From assembly GCF_918698155.1 (NCBI RefSeq), contig NZ_CAKKLX010000002.1, forward strand, positions 124,001 to 188,000: a stretch of 64,000 bases of DNA, read 5' to 3'. Both the position numbers and the translations under genes were made by a program. Source of the DNA: Roseomonas sp. CECT 9278 (GTDB taxonomy: Bacteria; Pseudomonadota; Alphaproteobacteria; Acetobacterales; Acetobacteraceae). The notes under the pieces were generated by a model. That model did no database searches, had not been told where the DNA came from, and saw only the letters and a program-made list of their open reading frames with translations. Shown in pieces: positions 44,661 to 53,515 of this stretch (its first letter is position 1; each line of letters starts with the position of its first letter).

Positions 44661-44664
44661 CGGA

Positions 44665-45588
44665 TCACCGCCCGCGCAGCGCCGTCACGATGCGGCGCAG
44701 TGGCGCGGTGGCGCGCCAGGTGGTGCTGGCCTCGATGCCGCGCAGGGCCGCGAGTTCGGCGTCGAGCCGCGCGGTTCTGGCGCGCAGCGCATCGAGTTCG
44801 GGGTGCGGCGCCGACGCGGGCAGCGGCGCCAGGGCGTCGCCCCGTTCGATCGCGGCTTCGACGATGCTGCGCCAGATATGGCTGCGCGCCCTGCGGATGA
44901 AGTCCTCGCGATCGGCTGCATGGGGTACCAGGTGGCGTTCGACGGCGTCGGCGCCGTCGTCGATGCCGATGGCGCCGACGCGGTCGGCCATCAGCACGGT
45001 GCGAAACGGCCGGCCGAGGTGTTCCAGCATGCGTTCGGCGTTGCGGATCGCGTCGATCACCAGGTCCGCATCGTGAAAGGCAATGATGGCGCCCTGCGCG
45101 AGCAACGGCAGCATGCTCACGACATCCGAGAAGGCGGCGGGGTCGGTGTGCTCGCCATCGATGAGCACGAGGTCGAGGCCCGCGGTCTGCGGCGATGCCG
45201 GCACGTCCCGCGCGTCGAGGTCGAAGGTCAGCAGCTTGGCGAGTGATGCCTCCGGCACGCTGTCGCGCAGCGCCGCGATCATCTTGGCGGTCGAGTTGTC
45301 GTCGTAGTCGAAATCGTGGCCGCGCTCATCGGGTTGCGACAGGGGGCGCGGGTCGATCGACACGATGGCCGTGCAGGCGGGGTCCAGCAGGTGCGGCACC
45401 AGCGACCCGCCGAGATGCGAGCCGATCTCGCCATACCGGTAGGTGGGGCGGAAGGACCGCACCGCCGCCTGCACGCGCAGCAGCGATTGCCGATCCGCCT
45501 CGGAGGTCTGTGAGGTGTCGGAGAACAGCGTGACGTCGAGCCGTTCGAGACGCTGCTCGAACGCGGTGGTGGCGGGGGGCGTGCCCAT
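44665..45588 (-). CDS. Class I SAM-dependent methyltransferase with C-terminal coiled coil
   Basis: A 307-residue protein. YRYGEIGSHLGGSLVPHLL and IVSIDPRPL are the SAM-binding strands, followed by LDLVLIDGEHTDPAAFSD and GAIIAFHDADLV, the pattern of Methyltransf_24-type enzymes. The last ~50 residues are a coiled coil (LDALRARTARLDAELAALRG) plus a segment like those seen in glycan-synthesis proteins (ASTTWRATAPLRRIVTALRG). The ATG at 45588 is chosen over the longer frame to 45627. It may modify a surface sugar; not linked by operon to the upstream redox genes. Confidence 0.75.
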   Translation of the reverse strand: MGTPPATTAFEQRLERLDVTLFSDTSQTSEADRQSLLRVQAAVRSFRPTYRYGEIGSHLGGSLVPHLLDPACTAIVSIDPRPLSQPDERGHDFDYDDNSTAKMIAALRDSVPEASLAKLLTFDLDARDVPASPQTAGLDLVLIDGEHTDPAAFSDVVSMLPLLAQGAIIAFHDADLVIDAIRNAERMLEHLGRPFRTVLMADRVGAIGIDDGADAVERHLVPHAADREDFIRRARSHIWRSIVEAAIERGDALAPLPASAPHPELDALRARTARLDAELAALRGIEASTTWRATAPLRRIVTALRGR

Positions 45589-45700
45589 CGGTCGCGGTGC
45601 CCTTCCGTGACGCGCCGCGAAGACCATCAGCGCAGGGCGGAACCATAGCAGCGTCCGGTGGCGCGCGACAGCGATGCGGGCCGCGCGCCGCCCCGGCGCG

Positions 45701-46663
45701 TCAGGCGGCGGGCGCGCCGGCGCCGCGCGATTCGCCCATCCCGTAGTAGAGCGCCACCGTATGCGTCGCCTCCGCGAACATCAGCCAGCGTTCGGCGAGC
45801 AGCCCGGCGATCGCGAGGCCCGTCGCGAGCACCGCCAGCACGCCTGCCAGCGCGCCGCCGGTGACCAGCGCCAGCGCCAGCAGCACCGCCGGCGCCGCGA
45901 AGCCGCCGATCGACGCGATGCGCCGCAGCCGCGCGGCATGCACGCGCGCGATGCGGAAGGCCATTTCGCGCAGCAGGTAGTTGGTCTCGGTATGCGGCGG
46001 GTCGAGCACGCGCACGGTGCCGATGCCGCCGAGGCCGGTGGCGGATTCCATCGTCGCGACCGGCGGTGCGGCATCGACGCTGGACCAATAGGCCTGCTTG
46101 AGAATGAAGCCGCCTGCGCCGAGCAAGGCCGCGATCGCCGCGGGCACCGCCGCCTGGCCCCAGAAGCCGGCCAGCATGGCCAGCAGCGCGGCACCCGAGA
46201 AAGCGCCGAACAGCATGTAGCCGGGCGCGACCAGCGGGTGGTGCCATTGCCGGATCGGCTTCAGCGAGGCGTAGATCATCCCGGTGCACCAGACCGTCAC
46301 CGCGGCGCCTGCCGCGCCCAGCAGCCCCGCCGGCAGCGCCAGCCGTTCGGTGTGGCCGATGACGGCGATGAAGAACAACCCGGCCGGCGGGAAGGTCACC
46401 ACCGCCGCAACGCCTTCGCGCGACAGCCAGGACGACCGCCATTGACTGAGTGCCCGCCAGGCGCGTTCCGGCCGCCCGAGATGCGCGGTGGAGGACAGCA
46501 GCCCCAGCATCACCAGCACCAGCGCGATGCCGACCGCCAGCGCGCCGAACCCCGCGCTGCCCGGCACCAGGCCGAGCGGGCGCAGCAGCCCCACCCAGAA
46601 CAGCAGCCCGTAGCCCGCGCCGGACGCCACGGTGAAGAAAACGATCGAGGGCGCCGGATTCAT
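45701..46663 (-). CDS. soeC: DmsC/SoeC-type membrane anchor subunit
   Basis: A 320-residue integral membrane protein with about eight hydrophobic segments (TVASGAGYGLLFWVGLL, LVLVMLGLLSSTAHLGRPERAW and others). Architecture and position match the quinone-interacting anchor of DMSO-reductase-like complexes (DmsC/NrfD-related). It would pass electrons from the Fe-S subunit to the quinone pool. The ATG overlaps the stop of the Fe-S subunit gene (ATGA). The soe name is an inference from the catalytic subunit. Confidence 0.78.
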   Translation of the reverse strand: MNPAPSIVFFTVASGAGYGLLFWVGLLRPLGLVPGSAGFGALAVGIALVLVMLGLLSSTAHLGRPERAWRALSQWRSSWLSREGVAAVVTFPPAGLFFIAVIGHTERLALPAGLLGAAGAAVTVWCTGMIYASLKPIRQWHHPLVAPGYMLFGAFSGAALLAMLAGFWGQAAVPAAIAALLGAGGFILKQAYWSSVDAAPPVATMESATGLGGIGTVRVLDPPHTETNYLLREMAFRIARVHAARLRRIASIGGFAAPAVLLALALVTGGALAGVLAVLATGLAIAGLLAERWLMFAEATHTVALYYGMGESRGAGAPAA

Positions 46664-47397
46664 CGCGTCAGGACCTTGTCCACCCAGCGCAGCAGCGGGT
46701 TCTTGATCTGGGAGGGGAGGGGACCGGCATCGCGCGGCGGACCCGCATCGGCCTTCGGCGCGCGGCGTGGCGGGAGGTAGCGGTTGACCGGCTTGTAGCC
46801 GAGCTCGGGCATGAGTTCGTACCCGCCGCGTTCGGCGACCAGTTGCGACACGGCGCTGTTGGGGTCACCGAGGTCGCCGAAATGCCGCGCATTGGCCGGG
46901 CAGGTGGTGACGCAGGCGGGCTGGCGCTGCGGTTCGGGGATGGTCTCATTGTAGATGCGGTCGACACACAGCGTGCACTTCTTCATCACGCCGGCATCGT
47001 CGTCGAATTCGCGCGCGCCATAGGGGCAGGCCCAGGCGCACAACTGGCAGCCGATGCAGATGTCGGTGTTGACCAGCACGATGCCGTCCTCGGCGCGCTT
47101 GTAGGAGGCGCCGGTGGGGCAGACCGTGACGCAGGCGGGCGTTTCGCAATGCAGGCAGGACCGCGGGAAGTGGACGGTGCGGCCGTCCTCGCCATCGCCG
47201 GCCTCGTAGGAATGCACGCGGTTGAACCACACGCCTTCCTGGCCCGCGGAATACGGGTTGTGGTCGGGCAGCGGGGCCATGTGGCCGCTGGTGTTCCATT
47301 CCTTGCAGTTGGTCGCGCAGGCCTGGCAGCCCACGCAGGTATCGAGGTCGATGACCAGGCCGAGTTTCTTCGCACCGGGTTGCGGCAGGGAGGTCAT
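46660..47397 (-). CDS. soeB: 4Fe-4S electron-transfer subunit (DmsB/SoeB-like)
   Basis: A 245-residue ferredoxin-type subunit with four cysteine groups: CVGCQACATNCKEWN, CLHCETPACVTVCPTGASYK, CIGCQLCAWACPYG and CTLCVDRI with a later CVTTCPANARHFGD. These bind up to four [4Fe-4S] clusters wiring the molybdenum site to the membrane anchor. No signal peptide is present, so it is cytoplasmic. Coupled by ATGA overlaps to both neighbouring subunits. Confidence 0.88.
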   Translation of the reverse strand: MTSLPQPGAKKLGLVIDLDTCVGCQACATNCKEWNTSGHMAPLPDHNPYSAGQEGVWFNRVHSYEAGDGEDGRTVHFPRSCLHCETPACVTVCPTGASYKRAEDGIVLVNTDICIGCQLCAWACPYGAREFDDDAGVMKKCTLCVDRIYNETIPEPQRQPACVTTCPANARHFGDLGDPNSAVSQLVAERGGYELMPELGYKPVNRYLPPRRAPKADAGPPRDAGPLPSQIKNPLLRWVDKVLTR

Positions 47398-50249
47398 GGC
47401 TTCGACCCTCCTTCGTTGTAGCGCAGGATGTCAGGCGTGCCCGGCATGTCGGGCGGCGGGTCGAGCATGGTGGGGAAGGGGTCGGTCACGCCTTCCTCGC
47501 CCGGCGCGCATTTGCTCACCTTCACGCGCAGGTCGTACCAGGCGGCCTGGCCGGTGACGGGGTCTGCATTCGCCAGCCGCGGGCCGGTCTGCGCGGGAAG
47601 CCACTCGCTGATGACGTGGTTCAGCAGGAAGCCGCGCTGCGCCTCCGCGGCATCGGGGGTGAGCATCCAGGCCCCCGCGCGCTTGCCGATGGCGTTCCAG
47701 GTCCAGACGGTGTCGCGGTTGACGCCCTCCATCAGCGACAGCTGCGCCTTCACGCGGCCGCTACGGCTTTCCACCCAGACCCAGTCATCCTGGACCAGGC
47801 CCTCGGCGGTGGCGCGTTCGCGCGACATGTAGAGCTTGTTCGAGCCATGGATCTGCCGCAGCCAGGCATTCATCGACCCCCAGGAATGGTACATCGCCAT
47901 CGGCCGTTGCGTGACCGCGGACAGGGGATACGGGTCAGTGTCGTGCTGTTGCTGTTCGAGCGGCGCGTACCAGAAGGGCAGCGGGTCGCAGTAGGTCCGC
48001 ACGCGCTCGCGCAGCGCGGCGGGCGGCTGCTTGGCGCCATGGCCTTCCGCGGCCAACCGGAACTTCTGCAAGGGCTCGGACCAGATCTGCAGCACGATCT
48101 GGTTCGACTGCCCCTGCATTCCCATCGCCTTGGCATTCGCCAGGTACGTCGCGTTGGCGTGCTTGAAGTAGGACTCTTCCGGCGCGAGGTTGTGCCGCCA
48201 GAAGCAGCCATTCTCGATGTAGCGCTGCAGCTGGTCCTGGTTGGGTTCACCGACACCCTTCTTCGTGCCGTCCTCGCCGCGCCAGCCGGCCAGCGGGCCG
48301 ACACCGGGCATGCGCTGGTGGTTCACGATGTAGTCCGGATAGTCCTTGAACTTCGGCGACCCGTCCTCCTTCACGAAGGCCGGCAGGCCGAGCCGCGCGC
48401 CCAATTCGATCAGCACCTCCTGGAAGGGCCGGACGTCGCGGTCGGGCTTGATCACCGGCTGGCGGATCGCATCGCCCGGCCCATGCGAGGACCCGATCGG
48501 GCGATCGAGGATGCTGATCGCATCCCAGCGTTCGAGATACGTCGTGTCCGGCAGGATCAGGTCGGCGTAGGGGACCGTCTCGCTGAAATAGGCGTCGGAG
48601 TAGATGACGTGCGGGATGACGTAGTCGCCGTTCTCGTCCTGCGCGGTCAGGCAGGCGATGGTCTCCATGGGATTCATCGCGCTGTTCCAGGCCATGTTCG
48701 CCATGAACATGAACAGCGTGTCGATCTTGTAGGGATCGCCCTTCGCCGCATTGCCGATGACCGTGTGCATCATCCCGTGCAGGCCGAGCGGCGCCTCCCA
48801 GGAAAACGAATGGTCGATGCGCAGCGGCGTGCCGTCATCCTCGACCAGCAAATCGTCCGGGCCATGGGTGAAGGACAGGATATTGCCGGCGAGCGGCGTG
48901 TTCGGCTTCGCCCCCTTGCCGGCCGGCCCGGGACCCGGCGGGATCGGCCGCGGGAAGGGCGACTTGTAGCGCCAGGAACCCGGCGTATCGACCGCGCCCA
49001 GCAGCATCTGCAGGATGTGCAGCGCGCGGCAGGTGTGGAAGCCGTTGGAATGCGCGCTGATGCCGCGCATCGCGTGGAAGGCGACCGGGCGGCCGACCAT
49101 GGTTTCGTGCTTGCGGCCCCACACGTCGGTCCAGGGAATGTCGAGCGTGAGGGGGTGGTTGAAGGCGATGTCGGCGACCTCGGCGGCCAGGCGCCGGATG
49201 CGATCCGCCGTCATGCCGCAGCGTTCGGCCACCGCATCGGGCGCGTAGTCGGCGCCAAGGTAGCGTTCGGCCATCAGGTTGAAGACCGGCTGCACGCGGC
49301 GGCCGTCCTCCAGCGTGAAGTCGCCGACCAGCACGGGCGAGAGGTCCGCCGTCTCGGCCGCGATGGCGCCGCGCGCGCGGTCCATCGCGAGCGGCTTGCC
49401 ATCGGCATTGCGCGCGAACAGCCCGTCATCCGCCCCGCCCGGATTGCGCACGACCAGCCAGGGCGCATTGGTGTAGCGCACCAGGAATTCGCCATCGACG
49501 CGATCAGTGCGGATCAGCTCGTGGATCAGCGCCATGATGAAGAGGCCGTCCGTTCCCGGGCGGATGCCGACCCATTCATCGGCGATCGCGGAATACCCGG
49601 TCCGCACCGGGTTCACCGAGACGATCTTCGACCCGCGCTTCTTGAGCGCCGCCAGGCCGGTCTTGATCGGGTTGGAATCATGGTCCTCGGCCACGCCGAA
49701 GATCATCAGGTACTTCGCGTGTTCCCAGTCGGGCTCGCCGAATTCCCAGAAGGACCCGCCGATGGTGTAGAGTCCGCCCGCCGCCATGTTGACCGAACAG
49801 AACCCGCCATGGGCTGCGAAATTCGGCGTGCCGAATTGCGCCGCCCAGAAGCCGGTCAGCGACTGCGACTGGTCGCGCCCGGTGAAGAAGGCGAGCTTCT
49901 TCGGGTCCGTCTCGCGCACATGCTTGAGCCAGCCGGTGGCGGTCTCCATCGCCTCCTCCCAGCTGATCTCCGCATATTCGCCCGACCCGCGCGGACCCAC
50001 GCGCTTCAGCGGCGCCTGCAGCCGCGCCGGCGAATACTGCGTCATGATCCCGGCGCTGCCCTTGCCGCAGAGCACGCCCTTGTTCACCGGATGATCCGGG
50101 TTGCCCTCGATGTAGCGGACGCGGCCATCCTTCAGGTGCACGCGGATGCCGCAGCGGCAGGCGCACATGTAGCAGGTGGTGGTCTTCACCTCGTCGCCGA
50201 TCGGCGCCGAGTAGATGATCTTGTCCGTCGAACCGCCGTCAGCCGGCAT
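47394..50249 (-). CDS. soeA: Molybdopterin oxidoreductase, probable sulfite dehydrogenase SoeA
   Basis: A 951-residue DMSO-reductase-family catalytic subunit. The N-terminal [4Fe-4S] site is TTCYMCACRCGIRVHL plus GVLCGKG, followed by LQAPLKRVG and the usual molybdopterin-binding segments (GVAEDHDSNPIK, SRSGRVKAQL near the C-terminus). It begins MPADGGSTDKIIY and lacks a twin-arginine signal, so the active site faces the cytoplasm. That, the unusual CYMCACRCG cluster and the ABC order fit SoeABC sulfite:quinone oxidoreductase. Other cytoplasmic members of the family cannot be excluded. Confidence 0.7.
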   Translation of the reverse strand: MPADGGSTDKIIYSAPIGDEVKTTTCYMCACRCGIRVHLKDGRVRYIEGNPDHPVNKGVLCGKGSAGIMTQYSPARLQAPLKRVGPRGSGEYAEISWEEAMETATGWLKHVRETDPKKLAFFTGRDQSQSLTGFWAAQFGTPNFAAHGGFCSVNMAAGGLYTIGGSFWEFGEPDWEHAKYLMIFGVAEDHDSNPIKTGLAALKKRGSKIVSVNPVRTGYSAIADEWVGIRPGTDGLFIMALIHELIRTDRVDGEFLVRYTNAPWLVVRNPGGADDGLFARNADGKPLAMDRARGAIAAETADLSPVLVGDFTLEDGRRVQPVFNLMAERYLGADYAPDAVAERCGMTADRIRRLAAEVADIAFNHPLTLDIPWTDVWGRKHETMVGRPVAFHAMRGISAHSNGFHTCRALHILQMLLGAVDTPGSWRYKSPFPRPIPPGPGPAGKGAKPNTPLAGNILSFTHGPDDLLVEDDGTPLRIDHSFSWEAPLGLHGMMHTVIGNAAKGDPYKIDTLFMFMANMAWNSAMNPMETIACLTAQDENGDYVIPHVIYSDAYFSETVPYADLILPDTTYLERWDAISILDRPIGSSHGPGDAIRQPVIKPDRDVRPFQEVLIELGARLGLPAFVKEDGSPKFKDYPDYIVNHQRMPGVGPLAGWRGEDGTKKGVGEPNQDQLQRYIENGCFWRHNLAPEESYFKHANATYLANAKAMGMQGQSNQIVLQIWSEPLQKFRLAAEGHGAKQPPAALRERVRTYCDPLPFWYAPLEQQQHDTDPYPLSAVTQRPMAMYHSWGSMNAWLRQIHGSNKLYMSRERATAEGLVQDDWVWVESRSGRVKAQLSLMEGVNRDTVWTWNAIGKRAGAWMLTPDAAEAQRGFLLNHVISEWLPAQTGPRLANADPVTGQAAWYDLRVKVSKCAPGEEGVTDPFPTMLDPPPDMPGTPDILRYNEGGSKP

Positions 50250-50356
50250 GATCTGTCCCGTCCATCGCTATCCTTGGGGTGAGTAGCGCACGCCGCCCCG
50301 CCTTCGCAAAGGGGGCCGGCGCGCCATATCTGCCGCATGACCCGGAGTGCCCCCGC

Positions 50357-50986
50357 ATGGCCGCCCGCCTGCCCGCCATCCTGTCCTCCCTGCTGCTAGG
50401 GGCCTGTTCCGTCGTGGGCATCCGCAGCGGCACCGAGGAACCGCGCTTCGAGGTGGTCGAGACCATCGGCGAGGTCGAGATCCGCCGCTACGCCCCGCGC
50501 ATCGCCGCCGAGACCACCGTGCCCGGCGAGGAGGAGGCGGCGCGCAACGAGGGCTTCCGCCGCCTGGCCGGCTACATCTTCGGCGGCAATGCGCGGCGCG
50601 ACCGCATCGCCATGACCGCACCCGTCGCGCAGGCGCGCGGCGAGCGCATCGCCATGACCGCGCCGGTCGCGCAGGCCGGCGACGCGGCGGGCTGGACCAT
50701 CCGCTTCTTCATGCCAGCGCGCTTCACGATGGACACCCTGCCGATGCCCGACGATGCGCGCGTGACACTGGTGATCGTGCCGGAGGAGACCGTGGCCGTG
50801 CTGCGCTTCTCCGGCGTGCCGCGGGCCGAGGTGGTGGCGCGGAGCACGGCCGCGCTGAGGGCTGCGCTGGCCGAATCGGGCTGGACGGCCACCGGCCCCG
50901 TGCAGGGCTGGTTCTACGACCCGCCCTGGACCGTGCCGGCGCTGCGGCGGAATGAGGTCGTCGCGCCCGTGGCGCGCCGCGAGTGA
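50357..50986 (+). CDS. SOUL heme-binding domain lipoprotein
   Basis: A 209-residue protein with lipobox LLLGAC (near residue 18) and a SOUL/HBP domain: FEVVETIGEVEIRRYAPRIAAET near residue 33, then two tandem copies of RIAMTAPVAQA about 14 residues apart, a feature shared by many bacterial SOUL proteins. The C-terminal VQGWFYDPPWTVPALRRNEV is the family signature. Heme binding is likely but the role is unknown. The last codons (APVARRE, stop) are themselves the first copy of the following 26-nt tandem repeat. Divergent from soeA. Confidence 0.88.
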   Translation: MAARLPAILSSLLLGACSVVGIRSGTEEPRFEVVETIGEVEIRRYAPRIAAETTVPGEEEAARNEGFRRLAGYIFGGNARRDRIAMTAPVAQARGERIAMTAPVAQAGDAAGWTIRFFMPARFTMDTLPMPDDARVTLVIVPEETVAVLRFSGVPRAEVVARSTAALRAALAESGWTATGPVQGWFYDPPWTVPALRRNEVVAPVARRE

Positions 50987-51113
50987 ACGCGCCCGTGGCG
51001 CGCCGCGAGTGAACGCGCCCGTGGCGCGCCGCGAGTGAACGCGCCCGTGGCGCGCCGCGAGTGAACGCGCCCGTGGCGCGCCGTGGATGAACGCGCCCGT
51101 GGCGCGCCGCTGA
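50962..51113 (+). repeat. 26-nt tandem repeat carrying the SOUL gene stop codon
   Basis: Nearly six units of a 26-nt sequence beginning CGCGCCCGTGGCGCGCC. Units 1-4 (50962-51065) are identical, unit 5 differs at three positions and unit 6 is truncated. Unit 1 encodes the end of the SOUL protein. In each later unit GTG (or ATG at 51087) overlaps the previous TGA and opens a nine- or eight-codon frame (NAPVARRE after the start) ending in the next TGA. Confidence 0.9.
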
Positions 51114-51211
51114 CACGCTGGCCGTGGCGCCGTTGATCAGCGCGCCGGGTGCGCGTGGGTCATACGCGCGCCGCTGGAGCGTCCCGGTCTCGGCGCGACT
51201 CTGGCGCGCCG

Positions 51212-52768
51212 CTACTCCGCCCGCCGCGCCGAGAAGGCCAGCGTCATCTCGTCCGTGCGCGCCTCGTAGGTCACGCCGCGGCGCATCGCCCAGGTGTTCA
51301 CCTGGAAATACAGCGGGATCAGCGCCGTCTCGTCGCGCAGCGCGCGGCGCGTGGCGTCCTGCGTCAGGCGCGCGCGCTCGGCATCGTCCATCGTGGTGCG
51401 GGCGCGCTGGATGATCGCGTCGATCGCCGGGTTGCCGAACCGCCCGCGGTTCGCCGTGCCCAGGCCCAGCGTGGTGTTCCAGGAATGGATCTGCGTCTCG
51501 AGCATGCCGAGCACTTCCGGGTTCGGCGAGAACCCCGCCAGGTTGACCGAGTAGCGCAGCTGCGCCGCCTCGGTCAGCCAGACGCCGCGGGGCTTCACCT
51601 CGACGCTCGCGGCCAGGCCGATGCGCGTCCAGAACTGCGCGATCGCCTGCACCACCTGTTCGTCATTCACGTAACGGTCGTTCGGGCCGTTGACCTGCAC
51701 GGTGAAGCCGCGCGGGAAGCCGGCCTCGGCCAGCAGGCGCCGCGCGGCGTCGGGGTCGTAGCCCGGCGGCGTGAGGTCGGGCGAGGTGCCGAAATACCCC
51801 GCGGGGCCGAGGTCGCCGGCCGCCACCGCCTGGCCTTGCAGCGTGCGGCTGACGATCGCCTCGCGGTTGATCGCGATGGACAGCGCGCGGCGCACCCGCG
51901 CATCGCGCAGTGGGTTGCGCAGCGGCGCGCCGTCGGGGACGCGGATGTGGGGGCTCTCCTCGCGCCCGGAATCCAGCGTCAGGAAGATCAGCCGGTTGGA
52001 TGGGCTCTCGGCCGTGGTGAAGGCGGCATTGGTGCGCAACCGCGCGAATTGTTCGGGCGGGACGATCTCGACCAGGTCCACGTCGCCCGCCTGCAACGCC
52101 GCCACGCGCGCGCCGGCATTGGGAATGGGGCGGAATTCGACGGTCGCGAAGGCGGGTGCGGCGCCGGCGAAGGCGTCGTTGCGCGCGTAGCGCACCGGCT
52201 GGCCTGGCTGCCAGGACACCAGGCGATACGGCCCGCTGCCGATCATCGCCGAACCATCGTTGAACGCGGCGGTGGTCAGCCCGTCGCGCTTGGGCACCAC
52301 CATCACCAGCGCCAGCTGGTTCAGCAGCAGCGGGAAGGGGCTGTGCGTGCGCAGCCGGATGGTGTGCGGGCCGACCTGCTCCACCGCCGCCACCGGACGC
52401 GTGGCGTAGCGGAAGGATGATGGGCTGTTCGGCACGTCGCCGGCGCGCGCGATGGAGAAGGCGATATCCTCCGGCGTGACCGGGCGCCCGTCGGAGAAGC
52501 GCGCATCCGGGTTGATCTCCAGTTCCCAGGTGGTGTCGTCCACCACGCGCCACGACCGCGCGATGGCCGGGCGCAGCACCTGGCGCGCATCCTGTTCGAC
52601 CAGCGGCTGGAACACGTGCCGCGCATAGGCGATGTTGGTGATCAGGCTGGCGTAGTGCGGGTCCAGGCTGGTGGGGCCGGCCTCGACGCCGATGCGCAGC
52701 GCGGCGCGGTCCTGCGCCGCGGCGGCCAGCGGCAGCGTCAACAGGGCGGCGAGCAGCAGGCGCTTCAT
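51212..52768 (-). CDS. Peptide-type ABC transporter solute-binding protein (SBP_bac_5)
   Basis: A 518-residue periplasmic receptor. A signal peptide (MKRLLLAALLTLPLAAAAQ, cleaved near residue 18) precedes LRIGVEAGPTSLDPHYAS, the Dpp/Opp-type start, and VLRPAIARSWRVVDDTTWEL. VRRALSIAINREAIV is the conserved C-domain segment. These proteins deliver peptides, opines or nickel to ABC permeases, none of which are adjacent. The ATG overlaps the stop of the phosphoribosyltransferase gene (ATGA). Confidence 0.92.
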   Translation of the reverse strand: MKRLLLAALLTLPLAAAAQDRAALRIGVEAGPTSLDPHYASLITNIAYARHVFQPLVEQDARQVLRPAIARSWRVVDDTTWELEINPDARFSDGRPVTPEDIAFSIARAGDVPNSPSSFRYATRPVAAVEQVGPHTIRLRTHSPFPLLLNQLALVMVVPKRDGLTTAAFNDGSAMIGSGPYRLVSWQPGQPVRYARNDAFAGAAPAFATVEFRPIPNAGARVAALQAGDVDLVEIVPPEQFARLRTNAAFTTAESPSNRLIFLTLDSGREESPHIRVPDGAPLRNPLRDARVRRALSIAINREAIVSRTLQGQAVAAGDLGPAGYFGTSPDLTPPGYDPDAARRLLAEAGFPRGFTVQVNGPNDRYVNDEQVVQAIAQFWTRIGLAASVEVKPRGVWLTEAAQLRYSVNLAGFSPNPEVLGMLETQIHSWNTTLGLGTANRGRFGNPAIDAIIQRARTTMDDAERARLTQDATRRALRDETALIPLYFQVNTWAMRRGVTYEARTDEMTLAFSARRAE

Positions 52769-53448
52769 GCGGAGACATCCCCCAGGGTTTCGGTCGGCAC
52801 GGACCCCGCGCGCGGCAGCCAGCCGCCGGGCACGCGCGTGAAGATCGGCGTGGCGAAGGCGGCGCGCACGGGAATGTCGGCGGGCCAGGCGGCGCGCCAG
52901 CGGTCGCCCTGCGCCATGGCCAGCAGCAACGCCACCGGCCGCACGCCCGCGCGTTCCAGCAGCGCCACGCCGGCCAGCGCGGAAGACGCGGTCGAGATCA
53001 CGTCATCCACCAGCAGCACGCGCCGCCCGGCCAACCGGTGCACGATGCGCGGGTCGATCCACAGCCGCCGCGCATCCGGCGCGGTCGACGACGACGCCGG
53101 CACCGACAGCGCCGCCTCGTACCACCGCTTGCGCGACCAGCCGGGGGCGACCCAATTCGCGTGGCCGAGCGCCTCCGCCACCAGCGGCGCGAAGACCTGG
53201 CCGAGGGTGGGCATGCCGACCACGACCTCCGCGCCCAGGCCGCGCGCGGCCTGGGCCATCCAGCCGCCGATGCGCTGCGCGACGCGGATCGCCGCCTGGT
53301 TGGCGATGAAGCCGGCCACCGCGATCTCGCCATAGTCGCGCAGCGGCAGCATCAGCCGCGTGCCATCGGGCATCGGCGCGGCGTAGCGGTCGGTGAAGGG
53401 GCCTTCGTCGCCCTTGGCGGGCGGGGCGAAAGCTTGCCAGAACTCCAT
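52765..53448 (-). CDS. Phosphoribosyltransferase-domain protein
   Basis: A 227-residue protein with the PRPP-binding motif VLLVDDVISTASSALAG near residue 160, plus the upstream loops GLGAEVVVGMPTLGQ and GWSRKRWYE. The rest (FTDRYAAPMPDGTRLMLPLRDYGE) is typical of stand-alone type I phosphoribosyltransferases of unknown base specificity. The ATG at 53448 is chosen as the start of similarity. Downstream of it, in an ATGA overlap, is a solute receptor, suggesting uptake and salvage of a purine- or pyrimidine-like compound (inference). Confidence 0.82.
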   Translation of the reverse strand: MEFWQAFAPPAKGDEGPFTDRYAAPMPDGTRLMLPLRDYGEIAVAGFIANQAAIRVAQRIGGWMAQAARGLGAEVVVGMPTLGQVFAPLVAEALGHANWVAPGWSRKRWYEAALSVPASSSTAPDARRLWIDPRIVHRLAGRRVLLVDDVISTASSALAGVALLERAGVRPVALLLAMAQGDRWRAAWPADIPVRAAFATPIFTRVPGGWLPRAGSVPTETLGDVSA

Positions 53449-53515
53449 GGTGCGGCCCGTGGTGGAAGCGTGCGCAGCGTGGCATCTTCGCCGCAGCGCA
53501 GCAACGGAGGCCCCC

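Noticed and set aside
43411-45700. Type I secretion genes next to the RTX protein
   Set aside because: Neighbouring genes are a methyltransferase and a redox complex; no ABC exporter, membrane-fusion or TolC-like gene is present in the window.
50962-51113. CRISPR array
   Set aside because: The units are directly adjacent with no spacers, and no cas genes are present.
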